Below, one piece after another: positions 40,401-52,400 of a stretch of 64,000 nt of DNA. Each line of letters begins with the position of its first letter. Within the stretch, counting starts at the first letter, position 1. The notes beneath the pieces are model-generated. The model ran no database searches, was not told the origin of the DNA, and was given only the letters and a program-made list of their open reading frames with translations. The translations under genes and the position numbers were made by a program. This DNA comes from Axinella damicornis (lineage: Eukaryota > Porifera > Demospongiae > Axinellida > Axinellidae): assembly GCA_963931865.1 (NCBI GenBank), contig OZ007511.1, positions 2,938,198 to 3,002,197 on the forward strand, given 5' to 3'.

Positions 40401-43400
40401 ATCTGTGAGGTCTCAGTGGCTCCAAACATCACTGTCTGTGAAGTTGTTGTGTAGTCCTCTCCAGCTGTCGAAAGAAAGGTGACAGGTCAAGTATTAGCCT
40501 CATTCCCAGGCCGCGTGGGAGGAGAGAAGACGTCTTCTCTCCTCCCACTCGGCCTGAGAACGAGGCTAGTCAAGTATATGTATCAACATCACTACAATTG
40601 TATAAAATCTCACCAATCCCAGTATCATCTGCAGTAGCGAACTCCACACTAACTGCAAGAGTTGCCTGTCCTCGCTTAACCACTGTGATGTTAGCAAAGC
40701 CGTCAGACTCAGACACAGTGTAGCTTGTCGGATCAAACTCCACGGTCACAGCTGCACAGAAGGGGTATATACAAAAATGCTTGGAACCATTCAAGCCACT
40801 ACTTCATCTTTGCGACTAACTTACAGTCATCATCGGTGATCTCAACGGTGGCCATGTTCGCACCAAGCGTCACCCCAACCTGACCAACTGGGAGCGATAG
40901 CATAGCAGTGAACTGCTCCACTCCCTCAAGATTATTATCAACAAGGATGGGCACCATCACAATCTGTGAAGTCACCGTGGGCTGAAACGTCACTGTCTGT
41001 GAAGTTGTTGTGTAGTCCTCACCAGCTGCAGAATGACAGTTAAACATCACCCAGTCGTCACTCATGGTCAATACAAATAACTCTCACCAACTGCTGTGCC
41101 ATCTGCCGTAGTGAAATCTACACTAACTGCAAGAGTTGTCTGTCCACGCCTCACCACTGCGATATTGGCAAATCGGCCGGACTCAGACACAGTGTAACTC
41201 ATGGGATCAAACTCCACTGTCACAACTGGAGAGGGAGACATCAAATACACACTAGTGATGAATCAATCATGTTGGGGGTGAGCGTGAGCAAGCTCATTTG
41301 CAGACGCCATAAGACATACTGTACTTGCACTACTAAAACTTAGAAACAAAACAGCAAACAGTGTAGTCCACGAACCACTGGCATCGCACTGTCATCTGAG
41401 TATAGATTTGGCTGTTTTCAGACGGACCCCATGCACGGTAGACCACCTGTTGATGAATGTCATGCACGAAAGCAGCTGCAGGCATTCCTCCATACTCTAT
41501 TCCAGCTGTGTACATGTATCCGTCTTGCCTCGGGATATTCCACTGCTAACAGCAGCGCATTCACTGACTCATCTGTTACCATTATGTTTGTGTCTTGCTT
41601 AGAAAGACTCTGCTGCTAGCAGCCGCTGAGCGTTAAGCAGTTCTGGCTCTCTTGAGCTCCATCGTGCTCTCACCGACTCATTACGTATAAACATGAAACA
41701 AATTGTCGAACACATCACAAATGTATGTTAAGTTTACATATACGGTATGTGAACCATAACACCGTACATACCTACATATGTATGTATGTACCATACACCT
41801 CAGTACATTACATTGATCAGTGTGGGGCTCGCTCACGCTAGTGGTATGAATGACTCACAGTCATCATCAGTGATCTCAACGGTGGCCATGTCTGCACCAA
41901 GCGTCACCCCGACCTGGCCAGTTGGCAGTGTTAGCATAGCAGTGAACTGCTCCACTCCCTCAAGACGATCATCATTCAGGATGGGCACCATTACAATCTG
42001 TGAAGTCACCGTGGGCTGAAATGTCACAGTTTGTGAAGTTGCTGTGTAGTCCTCTCCAGCTGCACAATGAATGGGGACCAGTTAAACCTCACCCAATCAA
42101 CACTCATGGTCAATACAAATAACTCTCACCTATTGCAGTGCCATCTGCTGTAGTGAAATCTACACTAACTGCGAGAGTTGACTGTCCCCGATTCACCACT
42201 CTGATGTTGGCAAATCGGCCAGACTCAGAGACAGTGTAGCTTGTGGGATCAAACTCCACGGTCACAACTGGAGAGGGAGACATCAAATACACACTAGTGA
42301 TGAATCAACCATGTTGGGGGCGACCGTGAGCAAGCTCATTTGCAGACGCCATTAGACATACTGTGCTTGCGCTATTAAAACTTAGAAACAAAACAACAAC
42401 AAACAGTGAGAAAACTGTAGTCCACGGTCCACTGGCATCGCACTGTCATCTGAGTATAGATTTGGCTGTTTTCCATATTCAGACGGACCCCATGCACGGT
42501 AGACCACCTGTTGATGAATGCCATGCACGAAAGCAGCTGCCGGCTCTCCTCCGTATTGTATTGCAGCTGTGACGTTTGACGTTATGTTGCAGGTGCTTCT
42601 GTCTTGCTTAGTAAGACTCTGCTGCTAACAGCCGCTGAGTGTTAAGCAGTTCTGGCTCTCTTGAGCTCCATCATGCTCTCACCGACTCATTACGTATAAA
42701 TGTGAAACAAAATTGTCGACAAATGTACGTTACATTTACATACGGTATCTGAAGTATAACACCACACATACCTACATACGTATATACGTACCATATGCCT
42801 TAACACATTACATCATTGTGCATGGGGTGCATTCACACTCGCCCTAATTATCATTCCTGTGGTAATCTTAGTGGCACGATTGGCTCACAGTCATCATTAG
42901 TGATCTCAACAGTGGCCGTGACTGCACCAAGCATCACCCCACCCTGACCAGCTGGCAGTGATAGCATAGCAGTGAACTGCTCCACTCCCTCAAGACGATT
43001 ATCATTCAGGATGGGCTCTAGCCTAGGGCGAGGCCCCAGCCCGAAGCAGCTGCCACGGCCATCGAGAGTAATAGCATACGTGATGCAAGTGCATGTAGTG
43101 AGATGCTAGCCTACAAATTTTCTGCACTCCGCGTGGAATAACAATCAGCCACTTCGCGGCCTCTGTTTCCAGCCCTCCTATCAAAAACATCTTCCTATGC
43201 CACTGCTTCATATAGCATGGTCACACACAGTGCTGACTGGGTACAGGCCCTGCAAATTAAGACGCAAAATCTTTATATACTTACGGTCATCGTCAGTAAT
43301 CTCAACTGTGACACGGCTTGCACCAAGCACTACTCCACTCTGGAGAGCTGGTACTGAAAGGTTTGCTACGAACAGCTCGTCATTCTCAACCACACCGTCG

Positions 43401-46400
43401 TTGATGATGGGAACCATTACTACTTGTGAGGTGACTGTGGGTGCAAAGGTCACTGTCTGTGCAGTTCGTGTGTAGTCCTCCCCAGCTGCAGAATGGATAC
43501 CAGCCAATACGCTAATAGAATGGTAGCTTAAATTAATACTTTCATAGAATTGGATTCATAGGAAATGAATTCTTCTACCCTTAGATTGGATCTTGAATTA
43601 CTATTCCAGGAAATGGCATCAACTGCCAGTGTGGAAACATTTTGTGACCGGTGCTTCAAAAAAATGGCAGTTAAAATTTGACTATTCTGGGAAATGGACA
43701 TCAACTACCACACGAGGAATTTCGAGAGATCTTCCATAACTCTTGGTTGGATACTAAACTGTTCCAGGATACAGATCGATGCCAGAGCCTCACACACAAT
43801 TGGACATCAACTGCTTCTCTTCATTATGAGAATCTGTTGTAATAAGCATACTTTGTAAATACTGTACATATAAGTACATTTGGATACTGGATTCACTGAT
43901 ATATTTAGTGTACCTAAGTTTCAGTTAAATTGGGTTCGTGGAAATTCCAGGAGTATCAGGAGTATCTATGGTTGCATTAGCACAAATACGGTTCAATGCA
44001 GGTGTAGATATGAGTGTCCATGAAGCGTAACAATCTGTACCTCTGGCAGTGCGATCTAGAGTAAAGAAGTCCACACTGACTGCCTGAGTTGTCTGTCCCC
44101 GTTTAACCACTGTGATGTTGGCAAATCGGCTAGACTCAGAGACAGTGTAGCTTGTGGGGTCAAACTCCACTGTCACAACTGGAGAGGGAGACATCAAACA
44201 CATAGTCATTCCTGTGCTGATTTTAGCATCATGAACAACTCACAGTCATCATCAGTGATCTCAACAGTGGCCATGTTTGCACCAAGTACCCCAACCTGAC
44301 CAGCTGCCTGTGACAGCATAGCAGTGAACTGCTCCACTCCCTCAAGATTATTATCAACAAGGATGGGCACCATCACAATCTGTGAAGTCACCGTGGGCTG
44401 AAATGTCACTGTCTGTGACGTTGTTGTGTAGTCCTCTCCAGCTGCAGAATGAATGGGGACCAGTTAACGATCACCCAGTCATCACTCATGGTCAATACAA
44501 ATAACTCTCACCTATTGCAGTGCCATCTGCAGTAGTGAAATCTACACTAACTGCAAGAGCTGACTGTCCCCGTTTAACCACTGTGATGTTGGCAAACCGA
44601 CCAGACTCTGAGACAGTGTAGCTTGTGGGGTCAAACTCCACGGTCACAACTGGAGAGGGAGACATCAAATACATAGTCATTCCTGTGCTGATTTTAGCAT
44701 CATGAAAGACTTACAGTCATCATCAGTGATCACAACGGTGGCCATGTCTGCACCAAGCATCACCCCAACCTGACCAGCTGCCTGTGACAGCATAGCAGTG
44801 AACTGCTCCACTCCCTCAAGATTATTATCAACAAGGATGGGCACCATCACAATCTGTGAAGTCACCGTGGGCTGAAATGTCACTGTCTGTGATGTTGTTG
44901 TGTAGTCCTCTCCAGCTGCAGAATGAATGGGGACCAGTTAACGATCACCCAGTCATCACTCATGGTCAATACAAATAACTCTCACCTATTGCAGTGCCAT
45001 CTGCAGTAGTGAAATCTACACTAACTGCAAGAGCTGACTGTCCCCGTTTAACCACTGTGATGTTGGCAAACCGACCAGACTCTGAGACAGTGTAGCTTGT
45101 GGGGTCAAACTCCACGGTCACAACTGGAGAGGGAGACATCAAATACATAGTCATTCCTGTGCTGATTTTAGCATCATGAAAGACTTACAGTCATCATCAG
45201 TGATCACAACGGTGGCCACGTCTGCACCAAGCATCACCCCAACCTGACCAGCTGGCAGTGATAGCATAGCAGTGAACTGCTCCACTCCCTCACGATTATT
45301 ATCAACAAGGATGGGCACCATCACAATCTGTGAAGTCACCGTGGGCTGAAATGTCACTGTCTGTGACGTTGTTGTGTAGTCCTCACCGGCTGCAGAATGA
45401 ATGGGGACCAGTTAAAGATCACCCAGTCATCACTCATGGTCAATACAAATAACTCTCACCTATTGCAGTGCCATCTGCAGTAGTGAAATCTACACTAACT
45501 GCAAGAGCTGACTGTCCCCGTTTAACCACTGTGATGTTGGCAAACCGACCAGACTCAGAGACAGTGTAGCTTGTGGGATCAAACTCCACGGTCACAACTG
45601 GAGAGGGAGACATCAAATACACACTAGTAATGATTCATTCATGTTGGGGAAGAGCGTGAGCAAGCTCATTTGCAGACATCATAAGACATACTGTGCTTGC
45701 ACTATTAAACAAAACAGCAAACAGTGAGAAAACTGTAGTCCATGATCCACTGGCATCGCACTCTCATTTGAGTATAGATTTGGCTGTTTTCCATATTGAG
45801 ACGGACCCCATGCACGGTAGACCACCTGTGGATGCACGAAAGCAGCTGCCGGCTCTCCTCCATACTCTATTCCAGCTGTGTACATGTATCTGCCTTGCTT
45901 TGGGATACTCCACTGCTAACAGCAGCGCATTGGCAGACTCGTCTGTTACCGTTCGTGTCTTGCTTAGTAAACCTCTGCTGCTAACAGCTGCTGAGCATTA
46001 AGCAGTTCTAGCTCCATCGTGCTCTCACCGACTCATTACGTATAAACGTGAAACAAAATTGTCGAACACATCATGAATGTACGTTAAATTTACATATACG
46101 GTATTTGAAGTATAACACCGCACAAACCTACATACGTACATACATACTATATGCCTTAGCACATTACATCATTGTGCATGGGGCTCATTCACACTCGCCC
46201 TAATTATCATTCCTGTGGTAATCTTAGCGGCATGAATGGCTCACAGTCATCATCGGTGATCTCAACGGTGGCCATGACTGCACCAAGCACCACCCCAACC
46301 TGACCAGCTGGCAGTGATGGCATAGCAGTGAACTGCTCCACTCCCTCCAGATTATCATCAACAAGGATGGGCACCATTACAATCTGTGAGGTCTCAGTGG

Positions 46401-49400
46401 CTCCAAACATCACTGTCTGTGAAGTTGTTGTGTAGTCCTCTCCAGCTGTCGAAAGAAAGGTGACAGGTCAAGTATTAGCCTCATTCCCAGGCCGCGTGGG
46501 AGGAGAGAAGACGTCTTCTCTCCTCCCACTCGGCCTGAGAACGAGGCTAGTCAAGTATATGTATCAACATCACTACAATTGTATAAAATCTCACCAATCG
46601 CAGTATCATCTGCAGTAGCGAACTCCACACTAACTGCAAGAGTTGTCTGTCCTCGCTTAACCACTGTGATGTTAGCAAAGCCGTCAGACTCAGACACAGT
46701 GTAGCTTGTCGGATCAAACTCCACGGTCACAGCTGCACAGAAGGGGTATATACAAAAATGCTTGGAACCATTCAAGCCACTACTTCATCTGTGCGACTAA
46801 CTTACAGTCATCATCGGTGATCTCAACGGTGGCCATGTTCGCACCAAGCGTCACCCCAACCTGACCAACTGGGAGCGATAGCATAGCAGTGAACTGCTCC
46901 ACTCCCTCAAGATTATTATCAACAAGGATGGGCACCATCACAATCTGTGAAGTCACCGTGGGCTGAAACGTCACTGTCTGTGAAGTTGTTGTGTAGTCCT
47001 CACCAGCTGCAGAATGACAGTTAAACATCACCCAGTCGTCACTCATGGTCAATACAAACAACTCTCACCAACTGCTGTGCCATCTGCCGTAGTGAAATCT
47101 ACACTAACTGCAAGAGTTGTCTGTCCACGTCTCACCACTGTGATATTGGCAAATCGGCCGGACTCAGACACAGTGTAACTCATGGGATCAAACTCCACTG
47201 TCACAACTGGAGAGGGAGACATCAAATACACACTAGTGATGAATCAATCATGTTGGGGGTGAGCGTGAGCAAGCTCATTTGCAGACGCCATAAGACATAC
47301 TGTACTTGCACTACTAAAACTTAGAAACAAAACAGCAAACAGTGTAGTCCACGAACCACTGGCATCGCACTGTCATCTGAGTATAGATTTGGCTGTTTTC
47401 AGACGGACCCCATGCACGGTAGACCACCTGTTGATGAATGTCATGCACGAAAGCAGCTGCAGGCATTCCTCCATACTCTATTCCAGCTGTGTACATGTAT
47501 CCGTCTTGCCTCGGGATATTCCACTGCTAACAGCAGCGCATTCACTGACTCATCTGTTACCATTATGTTTGTGTCTTGCTTAGAAAGACTCTGCTGCTAG
47601 CAGCCGCTGAGCGTTAAGTAGTTCTGGCTCTCTTGAGCTCCATCGTGCTCTCACCGACTCATTAAGTATAAACATGAAACAAATTGTCGAACACATCACA
47701 AATGTATGTTAAGTTTACATATACGGTATGTGAACCATAACACCGTACATACCTACATATGTATGTATGTACCATACACCTCAGTACATTACATTGATCA
47801 GTGTGGGGCTCGCTCACGCTAGTGGTATGAATGACTCACAGTCATCATCAGTGATCTCAACGGTGGCCATGTCTGCACCAAGCGTCACCCCGACCTGGCC
47901 AGTTGGCAGTGTTAGCATAGCAGTGAACTGCTCCACTCCCTCAAGACGATCATCATTCAGGATGGGCACCATTACAATCTGTGAAGTCACCGTGGGCTGA
48001 AATGTCACAGTTTGTGAAGTTGCTGTGTAGTCCTCTCCAGCTGCACAATGAATGGGGACCAGTTAAACCTCACCCAATCAACACTCATGGTCAATACAAA
48101 TAACTCTCACCTATTGCAGTGCCATCTGCTGTAGTGAAATCTACACTAACTGCGAGAGTTGACTGTCCCCGATTCACCACTCTGATGTTGGCAAATCGGC
48201 CAGACTCAGAGACAGTGTAGCTTGTGGGATCAAACTCCACGGTCACAACTGGAGAGGGAGACATCAAATACACACTAGTGATGAATCAACCATGTTGGGG
48301 GCGACCGTGAGCAAGCTCATTTGCAGACGCCATTAGACATACTGTGCTTGCGCTATTAAAACTTAGAAACAAAACAACAACAAACAGTGAGAAAACTGTA
48401 GTCCACGGTCCACTGGCATCGCACTGTCATCTGAGTATAGATTTGGCTGTTTTCCATATTCAGACGGACCCCATGCACGGTAGACCACCTGTTGATGAAT
48501 GCCATGCACGAAAGCAGCTGCCGGCTCTCCTCCGTATTGTATTGCAGCTGTGACGTTTGACGTTATGTTGCAGGTGCTTCTGTCTTGCTTAGTAAGACTC
48601 TGCTGCTAACAGCCGCTGAGTGTTAAGCAGTTCTGGCTCTCTTGAGCTCCATCATGCTCTCACCGACTCATTACGTATAAATGTGAAACAAAATTGTCGA
48701 CAAATGTACGTTACATTTACATACGGTATCTGAAGTATAACACCACACATACCTACATACGTATATACGTACCATATGCCTTAAGACATTACATCATTGT
48801 GCATGGGGCTCATTCACACTCGCCCTAATTATCATTCCTGTGGTAATCTTAGCGGCACGATTGGCTCACAGTCATCATCGGTGATCTCAACGGTGGCCAT
48901 GACTGCACCAAGCATCACCCCACCCTGACCAGCTGGCAGTGATAGCATAGCAGTGAACTGCTCCACTCCCTCAAGACGATTATCATTCAGGATGGGCACC
49001 ATCACAATCCGTGAAGTCTCTGTCGGCTGAAACGTCACTGTCCGTGAAGTTGTTGTGTAGTCCTCTCCAGCTGCAGAATAAATGGGGATAGGTTGATCAA
49101 GTAAAATATCCTGATGTAATAACGCCAGTGAAAATTTGACTAACTCTCACCAATTGCTGTGTTATCTGCTGTAGAGAACTCTACACTAACTGCAAGAGAT
49201 GTCTGTCCACGCTTCACCACTGTGATGTTAGCAAAGTGGCCAGACTCAGAGACAGTGTAGCTTGTGGGATCAAACTCCACGGTTACAGCTGAAGAGTGAA
49301 CAAATACACAATGGTACTTTTTTAGGGGAGAAAGAAGCACTTATAGATCTACTCAGGTGCATGCATTGTATACATAGTCTATCACTATATAAGGTACCAA

Positions 49401-52400
49401 ATTATTTGCAACACTCCTCCAGGTGCCTGCTTATGTAATTCTGCTGCCAGCTAGCTCATGTAATTCTGCTGCCAGCTAGCTCATGTGTATACCAGTGTAG
49501 TCACAAACATGTATATAGTCACAAACATGCATTACCTACAAAAAGGATTTTCTACCCAAAATTTGGCCTCCTGGGGGCCATTTCACATCTCATCTTAGCT
49601 AGGAAGCTCCTGTATCACACATTGGCTCATGATCAATTCTACCAAGAGTGTATAATAATAGGAAGAGAGTATCGAACTCGCTATGGGCTAACGTTGAATG
49701 TATGCGGAAAGTAACGTGACTTCCGGTATAGTGCTAATGTCAAAAACACTATCTTACCTGACATAGACGCCATGGCTACCGTACCACAGCTAGCTAGCCT
49801 CTTTGACTCGACGATCAAGGCGTGCGTGCAGCAAGTAAACTCGGCCATATCGGGGAGTACAACAGTTGACGAGTCCGTGTGGATCACGTGCACCATACTG
49901 GATGTCACGTTACTTTCCGCATACATTCACCGTAGCCTATAGCGAGTTCGATACTCTCTTCTTATTATTATACACTCTTGATTCTACTCATGAAAAACTA
50001 AGCATTTACACTAGTTTAATGCACTCAGATAGTAGGTGCTCCTCGCTGCATTGTGTTTGCTCCTGCAGGGACTGGTGGATTAAGGTGTGACCACTGTACT
50101 TCAAGTTTGAGGTGGCACATGTTAGCTGTACACCATGAACCTCATACTTCAAAAACGTTTAGCATTGATTAGTTGTGACCGTTCTATGACGTCATTTTTT
50201 GGCCATGCCCACATCCGCCCCGCCGATGAAGAGAATTATACCGTCGCAAATATTGGAAAAGTCGGAGCAGTTCTCCCTAGAGCTAGGGTTTATACTGTTG
50301 TTGCAGCAAAGCCCAGTCTGAGTACTAACTAAAACTCACTTGGGGTCCAGAGAATTACAAACCGTACGGGAGATAAGAGCGTTTGTCTTACACCGATCAC
50401 GAAAATGACAAACAAATCGCGTCACAGTTCTTTCAAACCTTCGTCCTTTGCTATCCCATTCGAGATCCTGGATGACTTGTGCATAGTGAAGCAAAATGAG
50501 TAGAAAAAAGTCGGCTATTCGGTGTGGAACTGCTCCGACTAAGGCGATGTTTCCTCATTTCTTATGAACTGCAGTACTCCCATCGCGGTTTTCACGGTCT
50601 TAGCACACGACTGAAAAAGCGGACAGAGACTACTATCCCCAACACTCGAAGGCCATCCACCGTAGGTAACAACAAGCTACTATCACGGGAGCAGATCGAT
50701 ATTTTGGATGGCTAGAACGGGAGCCATACTTAGCTACCTCACAAACGCAACCGCGAGGAAGCTTCCGCGGATCAATAACAATATTCCGTAATCTTTCCGC
50801 GTTACGTCAATATCATTGAGTCACGCCTTATTCCACTTGAGGACGTCGACCAGACTTGGTTTGGGCAGGCACACATGGAGAGATCCCTCTGTAAATACTG
50901 CTAATGGCCCTCCAGAACCCAAGTTATTGGGGGTCAAAGGTGGGGGGATTGGCCCTATTTTCATGCAGTGCCTCCCTGACCTTGCATGGGAATGGTGGCA
51001 CAAAGCTACCACACTAGCAATGTGCATGTTTTCATGAGGACCAGAGTGTCAAATGCACATGATTATAGGGCCCTGGTGCAGGCTATGAATCTCATTAAAC
51101 CCATGAATGTCATTAAGACACCCCCTTTTACAAATCCACGGGTTCTTCAATGCAGCGAAGGGGGCAGGTTTGACTAGCCCTAAGCATATACTAAAGGGTG
51201 CACAGTACAGTTTCTGTTCCGGTCAGAAGCTCATAGGCTCTCTAAACACATCGTTGGGACAAAAAAAAGTGTGAAGTAATGAGGTCACATGACCATGAAG
51301 GCACTACTACTGCTTTGTTTACATTTCCGGATCCCATGGCGTGGTCATGGCAACCAGAATCAACATAACTCAGTCTACTAGATACTTGTAATTCAACTGA
51401 TAACACAGTAAAGTCTCCAGTTGTAGAAAACACTCATTATGACAAACTTACTGTCATTGTCCCGTATCCTCACAGTAGCCACAGCAGGTGTCACCGTCAC
51501 CCTGTTTGCAAGGCTTGGGTCCTGAAGAGATAGGGTAATGTTCAGCTCTTCTACACCCTCAGGAACGTTGTCATCATATATCACCACACTGAAGGTTTGC
51601 GAGCGTCGGTTATCCTCAAAATCACATGGCAGGACACTTCCAGGAGCAATCTCCTGATAGTCATGTATCCCAGGTGTAACAGGATCAAACCGGCCAGCTG
51701 AAGCAGGTCTTGGTCCTGGACATATAAAAGCATATCAAAATAGTTATGGAAGTGATTGAAAAAATTGAGGAGCATTACCGACATACCTGCTGTGATTTTC
51801 GTCATGGTTGCATCAAGCCTGAACATGATCCCAAACCTAAGCAGTGGGTCAGGTGCTGGGAAACTGATGCTGACATTGAGAGTAGCTTGCCCATCACTTT
51901 CGTCAACTTCAACCAGTGTCTCCACATATCCAACCACAATAACTGTGTATGATGTGAGAGGAAAATACACTTGTAGCTACGTGTGTGACACTATTACAAC
52001 AATTTTTGACAAACAATCATCAGCTATTTTTGAAAACCTCCATTTCAACATGTATAGCTAGATACAAAAAAGGATTTTCGGAATAATCAATCATTTAGTG
52101 GCTGATTCATTAGAAGATGAAGTCATGAAGGTTTATATGCTGCTTGTTTTTGAGATTTCGAGAGATTTTGGCATTAGCATAAGAGATTTGAGAATTGTTT
52201 TGGTATTAGCATAATTATATTGCGTGTCCGCTCTATCCCTACATATAGACTCTGCTGAGTGTATGGTAACATGAGCAATGGCGTCCAACAGGAAGACAAA
52301 AGCTCGCTCAGAACTCCACCATCAAGGAGAGTAAAAGCTATGTAAGATCCCATTTTTCACAACTTTAAAGTCACATGAATAATGAGGAGTTTAAAACCAC

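Noticed and set aside
34900..48300. Possibility that the near-identical 3.6-kb blocks are purely an assembly artefact
   Set aside because: Copies differ by scattered substitutions, a 3-nt deletion (44244 exon) and ADDTGI/ADDTAI changes, which argues for real copies, though the exact number remains uncertain.
50816..51177. Plus-strand short frames in gene B intron
   Set aside because: Composition and stop distribution are compatible with chance; nothing recognisable.
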